Assembly (NCBI RefSeq): GCF_030867095.1
Contig: NC_081831.1
Location: 18,142,001 to 18,206,000 of the forward strand
Direction of reading: 5' to 3'
DNA length: 64,000 nt
Source: Alligator mississippiensis
Lineage: Eukaryota > Chordata > Crocodylia > Alligatoridae
Below, in pieces: positions 46,295-58,460 of this stretch. The translations under genes and the position numbers were made by a program. Under the pieces are notes generated by a model, which saw only the letters and a list, made by a program, of their open reading frames with translations, ran no database searches and was not told the origin of the DNA. Every line of letters starts with the position of its first letter. The stretch's first letter is position 1.

Positions 46295-46960
46295 GCACTA
46301 CCATCAACTTGTCATGTGACCATTGGCAAGTTGCTTAGGGTAAATTTTAAGACACATGTTAAGTGACCTAGGAGCCTAAATCTAATAGAAATTTTTATTC
46401 TATCCTTTATTCTATCCATTCCTTAATTCCTATATGTAAATGGGGACAATGATATTTCCTTCCACCCATTCCACATTTGTATTACTTCCTTTTATTAAGG
46501 CTGAGATTTTCCAGCGGCTTTGGAGATTTACATATTAAGTTGGAATGGAGCAGCCACACGTGCTATGTCATTTGAGAATCTCAAGCTTAGACTATAAATT
46601 CATTGGGGAAGAGACTGTTTCTTACTGGGCACATTTACATGTGTGCTTTAATGTGCAAAAGCCTATTTTACTGCGCATTAAAGCAGTAAAATATCCTATT
46701 ATACTAATATGCAGTAAAATAGGCTACTGCACATTAAGCATCACTTAAATACCATAGATATTCATTACTACTCATTAAGGGGGCCTAATGCACATTTGTA
46801 CCTCACCATGGCGGTACTAAATTTAATGTGCATTACAAAAAGCACCTTAATGCATGTGTAGACATGTCTACTATGTGTTTGTATAGAACCCAGCACTATG
46901 ACTCTCTTACCTCATCTGGGGCTTCTGTGGGTTAATAGAATAGTACTAATGCTAATAATA
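46295..46960 (+). repeat. MIR-type SINE, expanded and interrupted
   Basis: GTGACCATTGGCAAGTTGCTTAG (46316 on) is the MIR core start. GTAAATGGGGACAATGATATTTCC follows after an extra segment, then GACTATAAATTCATTGGGGAAGAGACTG. After the MITE at 46627-46868 the tail resumes with TGTTTGTATAGAACCCAGCACTATG. Several inserts make borders approximate. Confidence 0.55.
46627..46868. mobile_element. MITE inserted in the MIR tail (242 bp)
   Basis: The ends GCACATTTACATGTGTGC and (reversed) GACATGTCTACACATGCAT are related inverted repeats. TACT at 46623-46626 and 46869-46872 is a possible 4-bp target duplication. The interior repeats TTTTACTGC / GCAGTAAAA, making it a foldback. It is non-coding. Confidence 0.6.
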
Positions 46961-49024
46961 TAGTTTTCAATATGTATTTAAATCACATTTTATACCTCAC
47001 ATAAAAGATTTATTTCTTAATAAAACATCGTGTTTGTGTAAAACCCAACATCAGTTTAAGACCCTGGCATGAACATAATTTGTTCCTTCTACTGACTTCT
47101 CATAAATGTTGTACAAACCTGCTGCACCAATATTTTTCACTTATATATCACCTCCTTCTGAAATCCCTGCAAATGAATTAATTCCACACAGTTAAGCCCT
47201 ATAGCACCCTAAGTAGGAGCTGTTTAAAAAATAGTGCTAATTAGTCCAGGTACAGCACCCTGTAAATGCAGCTACACTGTTCTTGTTTGGGGTATGCATC
47301 TGCACAGCCACCTTTATCAATTAGTGACATCATGTTTGCTTGACAGCACAGCAACACTGCATAGGACTTTACGACTGGTGTTAATCCTGTATTCAGCTGG
47401 AACAGCTGGACAGAATATGAGGGGGTAGAGTACAGCTATCTGAACTGAAATTCAGCCACAGCACGGTGTGATTAAAAACTACCCCCAAAACATTTGCTTG
47501 GGATATCTTTAAGAACCACTTTTTCCCCAGACCCATGGTATAAAAAAAAATGCCAAGCTCCTCTCAGTGACAGCAGCAAAGAGACTGTGCATTGAATTAA
47601 TAATGGGTTGCAAATGTCCAAATAAATTGTTGCAAAAAGTGACATTTTTAAGAAGATTTCATGATAAAACTGCTCTGGAGGCAAAGTTAGGCTTTCCCAG
47701 TTTCACATTTAATTAACTCAATCTGACTTTTATAGGGCTTTGTGTTATGTGTTTCCCTGCTCAGTAAACAAACAGCAGAAAATTAAAGCAGGGCAACTGC
47801 CAATGAACAGTAAATTTAATTGAAAAATAATGAATTGCCATGGGGTGCCACAGGGTTTTGCAAAGATAAAGTTATTTATCCTGGAAAGCTTCCACTTGCT
47901 TTTGTCAAAACTTGATATATAAGAGAAACAAATGGGAAGAAATACAGTGCTAGAGTGGAAAGAACTGGAGACTAATTCATAGCTCAGAGAGGTCGTTAGC
48001 TGTAGGAAAGGAGGCCTTGAACTTGGTCAAGTGAAGAGCTGATTTCAAGCACTTCATGACAACTCAGGCCAGTTTCCATTTGACACACTGCTAAGCAAAA
48101 TGGTGCATCAGGAAAAGAAGTCAAGCGAACAGAATTTGTGAGGAGGAAGGAAAATATCATTAGTATCACCCAAGGAGATAAGCACAGGTTGAAAGATCCC
48201 AGTTCTTACTCCCATTTTTGACATGGAAAAAAAATAAAACATGATTGTTGAATGCTGTCAATGGTATCCTCCCACATTTCAAGGAAATAAAGTGTTTAGA
48301 AAATAGAGGTGACAGTTTTTGTCTAAAAGAAAGCAACCTGGTGTTTTAATCTTAGTACAAAAAGCTATGTTTGTACCATAATGTTTGGTCCTTTTTACAA
48401 ACATTGCTTGAACCTTTGATCTGATTGAATGCTTCTCTAGATAGCAAACACTGATAGTGAACTGATAGCCTTGAGCAATAATGGACACTCAGTTTCCCCC
48501 TATAAATCCACAATCCCTTCTTAAAGTCAGCAGAGTTACCCTGGAGTTAGAGTGGAGTAATTGATACCAGTACCTGGCTTCATCTCTGTAAACTTTTATA
48601 CTCCCCCAAATACCCTCATGAGTTCCCATATCAAGCAAGTCGCCTTCTGTCTTTTAACTTCTTTCACTCTCAAACACACACGTTTCTTTGACTGCAGAAG
48701 GTATGAAATATGCTGTGTGAGAGATCCTTTTCAGAACATCTGTTTTTTAAGCTCGTCGTTTCACAGAGATTCCCACAATGGAGCTGCAACTGCCTTATTT
48801 ACAGACTTCCCATTTGGAAGGTGGAATGTATCCTGAATTTGGCTGACATTTCGAGAGCTCCTGCTTTTCATTTCAGCCCATTCTTGTTTATTTTTAGCCT
48901 TTATAAAATGACACATGTTTCCATCTTTTAGGTAATGAGATGCTTTCCACTTAATTCAATCACTAGTTAATTTGATCCTTCTATTTAATTTATTCCAAAC
49001 ATCTGGAATCATAATCTTTTACAG
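46961..49024. other. Non-coding stretch
   Basis: No gene or bordered repeat recognised. Frames are under 95 codons without motifs, and composition is AT-rich. Confidence 0.5.
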
Positions 49025-49090
49025 TATATGTGTGTGTGTGTGTGTACATACACACACACATATACACACACGTGTATGTGTGTGTGTATA
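49025..49090. repeat. Palindromic TG/CA microsatellite
   Basis: Alternating TG units, then CA units, then TG units again (TATGTGTG... ACATACACAC... GTGTATGTG). The blocks are mutually complementary, so the tract can form hairpins and, as alternating purine-pyrimidine, Z-DNA. Confidence 0.9.
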
Positions 49091-49863
49091 ATCTTCCACC
49101 TTTTACTCTGATTATTTTTATTGCTTTAAACAGGAATTATAATTCAATTTCAGGCTATTGAAACTTGCCATTTAATTAATAAGAAAGGCCCTAATCCAAG
49201 TGCAAGAGAAGGGGGGAAATAATCCAAGGATTACATTTGGAAAATATAAGACAATTGTAGTTGAAAGCTGCCTCGTGCAGACCCTGATCCTGGCTAGAAA
49301 TGATGTTAGTTGAACACTATGCCTAGGGTTTTCTGGGTGACAAGCATGACTGCTTCTTTTAGTCCAAACGTTAAGAATAGACTTCATTGGAATGGCCAGC
49401 GGTTACAGGATTTAGCTGAATGAAAATGAAGACCACAAGAACTCTATGTTTAATGGCACTTAAGACTGCATTAAAAAAACATCCCAGCCACCCAAGACCT
49501 TCAAAGCATGGAAATAAGATGGTAAGGGAAAAATTCTCCTGCATTCCTTGCCAAATCCATATTGCCTACAGCACTGTCAGTAACATGCTCCAGCACTGTA
49601 AAGTTTTCACTTTCATCTGCAACAGATACTGAAAAGTAATATGTGCCTCAGCTTAATCAGACAGACCCTTCAGTACAAAACCTTGGTGGTGACTTTATGC
49701 TTGGGTATCAACAAATTGGCACATCTGACTGTTACACATTCCATGCAACTGGGACGTTAGTTTCTGCTGAGATGCCCATTATGGTTTGCCCGTTTGCCCG
49801 TAGAGTGAATGCACTCCCCCTGGTGAGGGGAGCCCCTATTCACATATAGAGAAAACACACGCG
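49091..49863. other. Non-coding stretch
   Basis: No gene or repeat recognised. Short frames only. Confidence 0.5.
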
Positions 49864-50063
49864 TGTGAGGACCCAGGGTAAACAGTTTCAACACCCACCT
49901 ATTTGGCACCTAGTGTGATCCCATTCCACTCTGCTTAAGTCCTTAAAAAACTGTTAATATAAAAGGGGATTGGGTTTTCCTCCTCCTGGCTGCTTTTTTG
50001 CTATTTTCAAGTCTAAAATGATAGCCAGTTAGAAAAATAGATGCATTAGTGGATTTTAAGGCA
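49864..50063 (+). repeat. Dispersed repeat, LTR-like, copy A
   Basis: This begins TGTGAGGACCCAGGGTA and matches 53878-54073 in inverted orientation over about 200 bp, by eye at roughly 80-85%. Shared blocks include GGCACCTAGTGTGATCCCAT, CTCTGCTTAAGTCC and GGCTGCTTTTTTGCTA. A TATA-like ATATAAAAGGGG follows in this copy. The TGTG start plus TATA-like box suggest a piece of a retroviral LTR, but no partner end is defined. Confidence 0.7.
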
Positions 50064-50639
50064 CCTAAATGAGGTGGATGAGAATCTCACTTAGGCATGT
50101 AAATCCACTTAGATACCTAAAAGGTAGAGTAGGATCTGGTCCTTAGCTTCGGGTGTTGGAGATGTGTGCAAAATTGTAGGGGAATTACAGAGGCAGAGAA
50201 GAGATGTGATTAGAGCCCAATCTGTATCAGATAGGTTCAGCTGGCACGTATTCCATTATGGGACATTGTGAACTGGATACGTTTCAGCACCCTTCGGGCA
50301 GATTTAGCCTATGCCAGGGGTCCATATCCCTCATGAACTTTTTACCAAGTACTTCAACTAATTATAACCTTGGCAAACCCGAGAATCCAACTCAAGGTCT
50401 CCTACCATGTTATCCCCTTCTCCTCAGCTCTTCTCTGCCAAGGATGCCCACAGACATGTAAGCTTCCTACACAAACATCCCCACATTTCCTTTCAAGCTG
50501 CTCCTGACACATGAGAGAGACTCTGTGAATGCATCATATGGCCTACACCAGCCCCTCTGTCAAAACTCTTCTCAGTATCCATACTTGCCAATAAGAAATC
50601 AGTCAACTGGTGATGGCCTGTGACAGAGTGGGTGCTCAG
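50064..50639. other. Non-coding stretch
   Basis: Bases 50062-50130 repeat AGGCACCTAAAT/CACTTAGATACCTAAA text of low-complexity type. No gene is supported. Confidence 0.5.
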
Positions 50640-52376
50640 TCCAGTTACATATAGTTATATAGATGGGGCAGGTCCAGAGGGGGTGTGGTGGAGTAAGTCA
50701 CATGAGGAGAGGCTGAAGAAGTTAGGCATGTTTAGCTTGTGGAAAAGGCGCTTAAGAGGGAACTTGATAGCAGCCTTCAGATATTTAATGGGCTGCCATA
50801 AAAAAGCAGGAAAATACCTTGTCTCTTTTGTGGACCAAAGGCTTGAAGTTACAGCAAAATAGGCTTAGATTGGATATCAGGACAGACTTCTTTGCTGTTG
50901 GAACAGCGAGGCAGTGGAGTAGACTGCCTAGAGAAGTTATGGACTCTCCATTTCTAGAGTTGTTCAAGAAGAGGCTGGGCAGCCACTGGTCGGGGAAGAT
51001 CTAGGCATAGCTAGGCCTTTGTCCTTCTGTGGATATTTCCCATGCTTATGGGCTTTGCTGGTTGTCACATGGGACTGGGAGGGAATTCTGCACTCTGCCC
51101 TTTGCTGCTACATGTATTAGGGTTTCTAGGGTTATCATATTTCCAGTTTAAAAAGAGAGGATACCTGTTGAGGGGGAGGGGCTATACCCATGCTCTACCT
51201 CTGCCCCTTACTCCCAAGCCACAGCCCCCCCACCCCATCCCTGCTGATACCCCTCATTCCTGACCCACAGCCCCCTGGCCCTGCCTGTGCCCTGCACTCC
51301 TGACTCACAGTCCCCCTCCTCCCTGGTGCCCCTCACTCCCAAGCCACAGCCCCCCCAGCCCTGCCAGTATCCATCCCTCCTGACCTGCAGCCCCCTACCT
51401 CCCCCATCGCTGCTGGTGCCCTTCACTCCTGACCCACAGCTCCCTGCCCCCCCCAGCCTTGCTGTCCATGCAGCTCCCTGCTGCTCCTGAAGAACCCTCC
51501 ACCCCCTTCCCCTGCTGGAGCGGCAGGCACCTCTCCCACCTGCCCACCCTGCTGCGGCCCCAGCATCAGCAGGCACCTGTCCCCCTTGCATGCCGATCCA
51601 TAGATATCCTTACCCACGCACCCACCCACATCCCCGAACAGTCCCTAAACCCTGGTCTTCCAACCCCTGCCCCGCACAGACTTAGCTGCCTGCTGCTGCT
51701 GGGGCACGTGCAGCGGGACGTGATGCCCCTGCTGCATCCAATCCCCCTGCCGCTCCTGCTGCCCCCAGTCCCAAGCAGCTCCTTGTTAGGGCAAGCTGGG
51801 AAAGTGCCAGGAAAAATGTGGATGCTGAGCAGAGGCGGAGCAAAATCCTGGACATTTGCTGATATCTTAAAAAATTGCCCTGATGGAGATGGGAGGACTC
51901 AAAAATAGGACATGCCTGGGAAAACCTGGCCATATGGTAACCCATGGGTTTGAGATTTTTTTTAAGCCTTCCACAGAAGCACTGGGTGTTGCTTGTAGCT
52001 AAGGCAGGGGATTTTGACTGGGGTATGCCGATACTCCAGCTGGGACTTCAATTCAGACGTTCCTGGCTACAGGGTCTGGCACTCAGGATCAGACCAATTG
52101 CCATCTTTAGGGTCAGGAAGGAATTTTACCCCATTGTCAGTCCATACCAGTTCATACCAGTTACCCATACCAGTCAGACAAGGGTTTTTGCCTGTGGGGT
52201 TTTTGCTTGTGGGTTTTTTGTGTCAGGGTTGACTGTAGTTTTACTAAGGGGTTAGATTATGGATTTCTATGGGATGGCTTGGATAGGGATGATCCTACCT
52301 CAGGCAGGGGTTTGGACTAGATAACCTGTGGAAGTCCCTTCTAGTCCTACCCCTCTATGACTCTATGGCACCTGCT
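50640..52376 (+). mobile_element. CR1 LINE with long 3' UTR, interrupted
   Basis: The coding remnant at 50690-51003 reads like the CR1 ORF2 C-terminus (GMFSLWKRRLRGNLIAAF, then LRLDIRTDFFAVGTARQW and PREV in another frame). It is followed by a UTR with CAGGAAGGAATTTTACCCC and the tail CAGGGGTTTGGACTAGATAACC ending TATGACTCTATGG. A hAT element splits the UTR at 51127-51944. Frameshifts and stops show that it is dead. Confidence 0.88.
51127..51944. mobile_element. Non-autonomous hAT DNA transposon in CR1 UTR (818 bp)
   Basis: The start TAGGGTTATCATATTTCC and reversed end TGGGTTACCATATGGCC are inverted repeats of a common amniote hAT family. The flanks AGGGTTTC (51119-51126) and TGGGTTTG (51945-51952) agree at 6 of 8 positions. 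The interior is C-rich with repeated GACCCACAGCCCCC-like units, producing proline-rich frames that are not genes. Part of its sequence recurs at 54862-54980. Confidence 0.85.
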
Positions 52377-53877
52377 ACTGCTGCTGTCCCTAGCTGACCC
52401 AGGGTGGGCACAGTTCCAGGGCAGCTCCTGCCCTGTTGTAGCCAGGCTGCATGGAGAGCAGGGTTCAGCTGGGGACAGTGGTAGTGGTGGTGAGAGTGGG
52501 TCAGTTCCCCCACCCTGAACCTGCTCCCAGGCTGGTAGAGAGCACTATGGGGTAATGGGCACAGAGAAAGAACCTACCCGCTGCTGCTGTCCCCTCTTTG
52601 GATTGTATCTCTCTCCCCCATCTTTGAATATGTCAAATGGTTATATAGAAAGTACAGGACCAAGGACAATAAGAACAAGGGGCTCTTGGGAGAAGGTCTC
52701 TAGGAACTGTAATGAATATATTACACAATTTCTGTCCTGCAGGAAATTTTTAGTATTTTGATATTGTTTTTTGTCCTGAAGCAGGACAATAATGTGTGGC
52801 CTTCATGTGATCCCCACAGTACACTATGTCAAGTGGTCAGAAGGGACACTGCCATGCCTCTATGGACCTATCTATCTCCTCTGGACTCTTGGCCAAGGGA
52901 ACCTAGTGAAAACTGGTCACGAAGCACTTGAACTTGCAACTCCCTTGAGGCCCCACAGCATCTTAGTTTAATCTTAAAATGTTTCAGTTCACTTCAACAA
53001 CCCAAAATGCTTAGATTTAGGAGAACCTTTTCTGAAATTAAATATTTTGCTTCATTTTACATAGTAGCAAAATTGAGATTTCTTGTGTAAAAAATGAAAA
53101 TAATTAAAATTTTGCCAAAACTGCATTTTCACTAGAAAAATCCAACTGGCTGCAGTGAATAATGAGGGTACAAAACACAGATCTATTGTAACTTGCCATC
53201 TAGGTAGGTTAATACCAATCACCCATCTTGGCTGTCATCTGAAGGGCTGATTAAACACAATCTTAGCTCTTGAGTAGCTTTTTGTAAGTCCTGGTCTAAA
53301 TGGAGTAGCGATAGTAGAGACTGCTAAGTTCACTACAAAGAGGAAGGAACTATATAGTGACATTTCTTTGGATAAAAATGAGTGTTATATTCCCAACACT
53401 GGGGTCCAGAAACTGGATCCTGAAGGCACTTTCGGGAGAATGGATGAATCAGAGCACAGAGGGACTAGCATTCCTATTTATCAAGTCTTCAAATTATTCC
53501 ACAAGGCATTTTTCAAATGACTTTAAATGAAGTTAAAGTATATTTATGGCAATTGCCAGCTTTGCTTTTTGGAGATGCTGAGTGCATATCTGGACATGAT
53601 CCATACCTGTGGATTCATTTAAATAAATGGCAGCAAATATCTATTTTTTTGATGAAGCTATAGAATGCCACTTCCCATATTGCAAGAGTGGGTATACACA
53701 TGTGAGAGAGATTACATTTTGGCAAGGAGGGGAGTTTCACTTACTTTTCAGTGAGAGAAGAAAAGATGTCTGGGATGGAAGGAGCCAAGCAGAAACCACT
53801 TCGGTGAGCAATCTTGCAAATGCCAAAGGCAGCACTGTTTTCACTGGAGCTGCAGCCCACAGATATGTATCTTGTTA
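52377..53877. other. Non-coding stretch
   Basis: No gene supported. Bases 52980-53155 are A/T-rich text resembling the MITE at 33042-33500. The 99-codon frame at 53627-53926 has no recognisable domain. Confidence 0.5.
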
Positions 53878-54073
53878 TGCCTCAACATTGTCTACAGCAT
53901 CTATTTCTGTAACGTTGTCATTTTAAACTTGAAAGTAGCAAAAAAGCAGCCAAGAGGAGGAAACCTCACTCCCTTTTGTATTACATTTTTTTAAGGACTT
54001 AAGCAGAGTGGAATGGGATCACACTAGGTGCCAGATAGAGGGGTGTTGAAACATTTTACCCTGGGTCCTCACA
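53878..54073 (-). repeat. Dispersed repeat, LTR-like, copy B (inverted to copy A)
   Basis: The reverse complement aligns with 49864-50063 from TGTGAGGACCCAGGGTAAA through a TTGAGGCA end. Homology stops abruptly on both sides in both copies, which suggests that these are the true element borders. No TATA-like box is conserved here (GTAATACAAAAGG). Confidence 0.7.
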
Positions 54074-54833
54074 GACACATACAGGAGAATGTTGCAGTAG
54101 CTGAAATTTAGTGCTATTTTAAATCAAGTTAGCTAAACACATGCCCAAGGACACTTTTAGTCTAGTCTTTATTGCAAAAGTTTTTCTGACATAGCTATGC
54201 CAAACTTTCCTTGTGGACATACATCTTATATTGGCAAAAGAGTGTTTCTGCAGATGTGTTTTAACCAGTTCCATAAATAAAATACACCCATCCTCCATGC
54301 AACTGTATCCGTGGACACAACTGGGAAAACCAGGAGAAGTCACAGCTGCTATGGGGGAAAAAACGTGAGTGTAGCCACGTGATCAGTCTTGCCTAACCTG
54401 GGAAATTTTACTCCACTTCCAATCCAGTCCTCCTCTGAATGGATCCCAAGATGGACTGACCAGTTGCTGGATTCCATTAGCTTCTAAGTCCCATAGGGCT
54501 GGGTAGTGATTCCTCACTGTTTCTAGCTCTGGTTCACTCCTGGTTCAGTCCCTAAATCTGATGTTCTTTTTGGCCGTTCAACTAACTGCCTAAACCCTGG
54601 AACCACTTCAGCCTTCTCAAGCCTACAATTGTTCAGACATATTTCCTCCACCTGACTGTAGGAACTCTAGTTTCCCACTTGCACTCTTCCAGAGCAACTT
54701 GGCAGCAAAGAGAGAAATGCAGATTTAGCAAAGGAATTTCTTAAAAAGGCAGACCTTGCTCTTAAAAATCACAAGAGAATTATAGGTCTGTGGAACACAA
54801 TCAGCTCCTGATGCAGCTACCTCTTTGTTGATA
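54074..54833. other. Non-coding stretch
   Basis: No gene or repeat recognised between the LTR-like repeat and the CR1 5' junction. Confidence 0.5.
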
Positions 54834-54980
54834 TTTCTGTGGGTGGGGTTCTAAAGAATGGCTTAAGAGGTGGAGGTAAAGCATGGGTATAGCCCCTCCC
54901 CCCCAACAGGTATCCTCCTAAAAAAAGAGGATACCTGTTTAGAATGGCTTTACCTCTGCCCCTTACTCCCAAGCCACAAG
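54834..54980. repeat. Patchwork junction with hairpin, upstream of young CR1
   Basis: Three blocks abut here. Bases 54834-54860 are an exact 27-base copy of 59676-59702. Bases 54862-54918 are an inverted, diverged copy of part of the hAT element at 51127. Bases 54927-54980 are a direct copy of the same hAT region with an internal change. The last two meet at a 13-bp perfect hairpin (AACAGGTATCCTC / GAGGATACCTGTT, 54905-54939). The CR1 begins at once afterwards. Confidence 0.7.
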
Positions 54981-56542
54981 TCACTTGGAAGAACTGGATG
55001 CCTTTAAGTCGACAGACCCGGATGAGCTCCATCCGAGGGTACTGAAGGCACTGGCCGACATCATTGCAGAGCCACTGGCGGGAATATTCGAATGCTTGTG
55101 GCGCACGGGCCAAGTCCCAGAGGACTGGAAAAGGGCCAATGTGGTCCCCATTTTCAAGAAGGGGAGGAAGGAGGACCTGGGCAACTATAGACCTGTCAGT
55201 CTCACCTCCATCCTTGGCAAAATCTTTGAAAAAATTATCAAGGCTCACATTTGCGAGAGCCCGGCAGGACAAATTATGCTGAGGGGAAACCAGCACGGGT
55301 TCGTGGCAGGCAGATCGTGCCTGACTAATCTAGTCTTTTTTTATGACCAGGTTATGAAATGCCTGGACACAGGAGGAGGGGTAGATATCGTATACTTAGA
55401 CTTCAGGAAGGCCTTTGATATGGTATCCCACCCCATACTGGTGAACAAGTTAAGAGGCTGTGACGTGGATGACTACACAGTCCAGTGGGTGGCAAATTGG
55501 CTAGAGGGTCGCACCCAGAGAGTCGTGGTGGATGGGTCGGTCTCGACCTGGAAGGGTGTGGGCAGTGGGGTCCCGCAGGGCTCGGTCCTTAGGCCGATAC
55601 TCTTTAATGTCTTCATCAGCAACTTGGACGAGGGAGTGAAGTGTACTCTGTCCAAGTTTGCGGATGACACAAAGCTATGGGGAGAAGTGGACACATCAGA
55701 GGGCAGGGAACAGCTGCAAGCAGACCTGGACAGGTTGGACAAGTGGGCAGAAAACAACAGAATGCAGTTCAACAAGGAGAAATGCAAAGTGCTGCACCTA
55801 GGGAGGAAAAATGTCCAGCACACCTACAGCCTAGGAAATGACCTGCTGGGTGGCACGGAAGTGGAAAGGGACCTTGGAGTCCTAGTGGACTCCAAGATGA
55901 ACATGAGTCGGCAGTGTGACGAAGCCATCAAAAAAGCCAATGGCACTTTATCGTGCATCAGCAGATGCATGACGAATAGGTCCAGGGAGGTGATACTTCC
56001 CCTCTATCGGGTGCTGGTCAGACCGCAGTTGGAGTACTGCGTGCAATTCTGGGCGCCGCACTTCAAGAGGGATGTGGATAACCTGAAGAGGGTCCAGAGA
56101 AGGGCCACTCGTATGGTTAAGGGCCTGCAGACCAAGCCCTACGAGGAGAGACTAGAGAACCTGGACCTTTTCAGCCTCCGCAAGAGAAGGTTGAGAGGCA
56201 ACCTTGTGGCTGCCTATAAGTTAATCACGGGGGCACAGAAGGGAATTGGTGAGGTTTTATTCACCAAGGCACCCTGGGGGTTACAAGAAATAATGGCCAC
56301 AAGCTAGCAGAGAGCAGATTTAGATTGGACATTAGGAAGAACTTCTTCACAGTTCGAGTGGCCAAGGTCTGGAACGGGCTCCCAAGGGAGGTGGTGCTCT
56401 CCCCTACCCTGGGGGTCTTCAAGAGGAGGTTGGATATGCATCTAGCTGGGGTCATCTAGACCCAGTACTCTTTCCTGCCTATGCAGGGGGTCGGACTCGA
56501 TGATCTATTGAGGTCCCTTCCGACCCTAACATCTATGAATCT
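54981..56542 (+). mobile_element. Young CR1 LINE, 5'-truncated
   Basis: About 1.56 kb of CR1: most of the reverse transcriptase domain, the C-terminal region and the 3' end (GCAGGGGGTCGGACTCGATG ... AACATCTATGAATCT). The endonuclease domain and 5' half of ORF2 are absent, as is usual for truncated LINE insertions. Low divergence from 60615-61177 shows recent activity of this subfamily. Confidence 0.97.
54985..56457 (+). pseudogene. CR1 ORF2 reverse transcriptase fragment, one frameshift
   Basis: A 440-codon open frame (54985-56307) encodes most of a LINE reverse transcriptase. In order it shows NYRPVSLTS (residues 68-75), the FVAGRSC motif (about 106), YLDFRKAFD with a catalytic aspartate (137-145), GVPQGSVLRP (195-204) and the catalytic FADD box (225-228). 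The thumb/C-terminal part includes LHLGRKN, LYRVLVRPQLEYCVQFW and RVQRRATRM. Compared with the copy at 60615, a one-base deletion near 56270 shifts the frame, so the final 50 or so residues continue in another frame to a stop at 56457. The initiating ATG is internal to ORF2, and there is no host promoter evidence. A complete ORF2 also has an N-terminal endonuclease, missing here. Confidence 0.93.
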
Positions 56543-58065
56543 TCACTAACCTTTTGAGTCCTGGGGTTGGCTTGAATTCTTTAAGCTAAGCAACCTGAAA
56601 GCCTTAGTGAGCTGCTTCTCTCTGGTAGTGAAATGGTCTGTTTTGTTTTTTAAAATAGTTTCTGACCTCCTTTTGAGCCCTGCACTTCCACTGGGGAAGA
56701 TCCTTATATGAACCCTTAACTTCAGGGGGGAAGAGTCATTCAAAATCAGTGGGCCAGCTGATAGGAAAACTCTTCTTTCACAGAAACAGACATATGCTTT
56801 TGATGGTCCATGATTGTTCTGTCACAGCACTCCAGGCACAGTCTGCCCATGAGATGTCCAATTCCTACTACACAGTGAATGTGCAAAGCTGCACTAAAGG
56901 ATACATTTAAAAGCTGAAGTTGCATTTATAACATGGGGCTCATGAAACCACTATGAAGTTAGTATGTTGATGCAAACATGTCTCCCACACTGTCACAGAT
57001 GGGGATTGGGTCTCTTCTCGCTTATAGCTGTAACTGTAGTGATTCCAATTAAATGAGTACTGATTTACATCTATATAAGTAAAATGAGATCATAGATCAT
57101 GGACAAATATAAGGCAAAAATAGAAGTCCAAATTCAGCTTGTGGTCGCATCAGCATATGCAGAACAGTGCAATGGAGTATTTGGTGTATTTACTAGCTAA
57201 CTCTTATATATTTTTTTTCATATGCAAAGCACCTTTCAGCCTCTGAGATGATACTCAGACTGCAGCTTTTGAGCCACAAGTAGCTTTTCCGTTTATAACC
57301 TACAGCTTTTAGCAGAAAAGGTTATCAAAGGGTGATTTTTTTTTAGAGCATGCATTGGATATGTCTTTCCTGCAGTCATGAATAATGCAGCACATGTAAC
57401 ACAGTTATTTAAAACAAGCATATACTTAAATTTCATAACCGCTAAGGTGGTTTATCACTTTTAAAGTATTTTAGCACTGTATCTGCAGGTGTGGGACTTT
57501 GGTTAATACTAACTTTTCCCATGGCTTTGGAGCTAGTTAGAACTGAAAGGTTCGAGTGATGGGGCACTTTTGGCTCCTCTGTTCAGAGTAGACTTTTACA
57601 AAGAAAGGACACAGAGTATATCTCACACACAGACCTTGTACGTTTGCTTGTTTGGCTGGTTCTTTGAATCTAAAATATATAAGGTCATTAGGTTTAAAAG
57701 TTACTCTCTATTATAAGTGATGCTATTGTGAGCTGTGGAGTTACTCCCGCTTTACATCAGTATAATTCAGATGGATTGGCCCATCATCTAAAATTGTACT
57801 AACTGGGATGAAATATATACAAATTATGTATAAATGTTATCAAACACAATGCTTCAGGGTACAGAGTGATCAGTAGGCTGGGGTAATGAAGGAATGCATC
57901 GTACAACATTACATAGATGCTTTATTCACATAATATGAAAGCAAAAGGAAAAGAAAAAGAAAAAGTAGTCTTCCATCCAAAATGTGCTTTTACTGGAGGA
58001 GACACATAGGTATCAAAGGCAATTTGGTATAGAAAGCTGCAATGGAAAGTATTGCTGATATTGGG
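56543..58065. other. Non-coding stretch
   Basis: No gene is supported and reading frames are very short. A purine run (AAGGAAAAGAAAAAGAAAAAG) lies at about 57945-57966. Confidence 0.55.
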
Positions 58066-58240
58066 CTTGCCTACATTATGGGGCTGCTGTGGCTATAGCT
58101 ATAATTATGTCAGTTGAAGAAAGGCATCTATGGGGGCAACAGAGATTTTCTGGTGGCTTAGCTACATCACTTCTTTAAATGACCAAAGCTAATATACATA
58201 GATATACTAATTTTCAGTCTTAGACTACTACTACATCACT
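58066..58240 (+). repeat. Possible 5' part of a MITE related to the one at 58461
   Basis: It starts GGGCTTGCCTACATTATGG, close to GATTTGTCTACATTATGG at 58461, and shares the next 40 or so bases in diverged form. The opposite end was not identified. Confidence 0.4.
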
Positions 58241-58460
58241 ACACAATAAAGGTACCTGCTAGCCCAGCAAAGCAGGGCTTCAGCAGTGTCTATTCAGTCT
58301 ATTCTTCAAAAGAAATGGAAAGCTTAATTATGCCTCCTTCACTGTGTTGAGTAGTAATTTATTCCTCAGGTAGCTTCACTGAACTGCATGGGACTATCTG
58401 ACAGGAGGGGAAGGCATGATGACAGTTGTTAATTCATCTTGCTAGAGCTCCAGAGATGTG

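Noticed and set aside
51208-51908. Proline- and glycine-rich frames on both strands
   Set aside because: They are the translation of C-rich repeat units inside the hAT element at 51127-51944.
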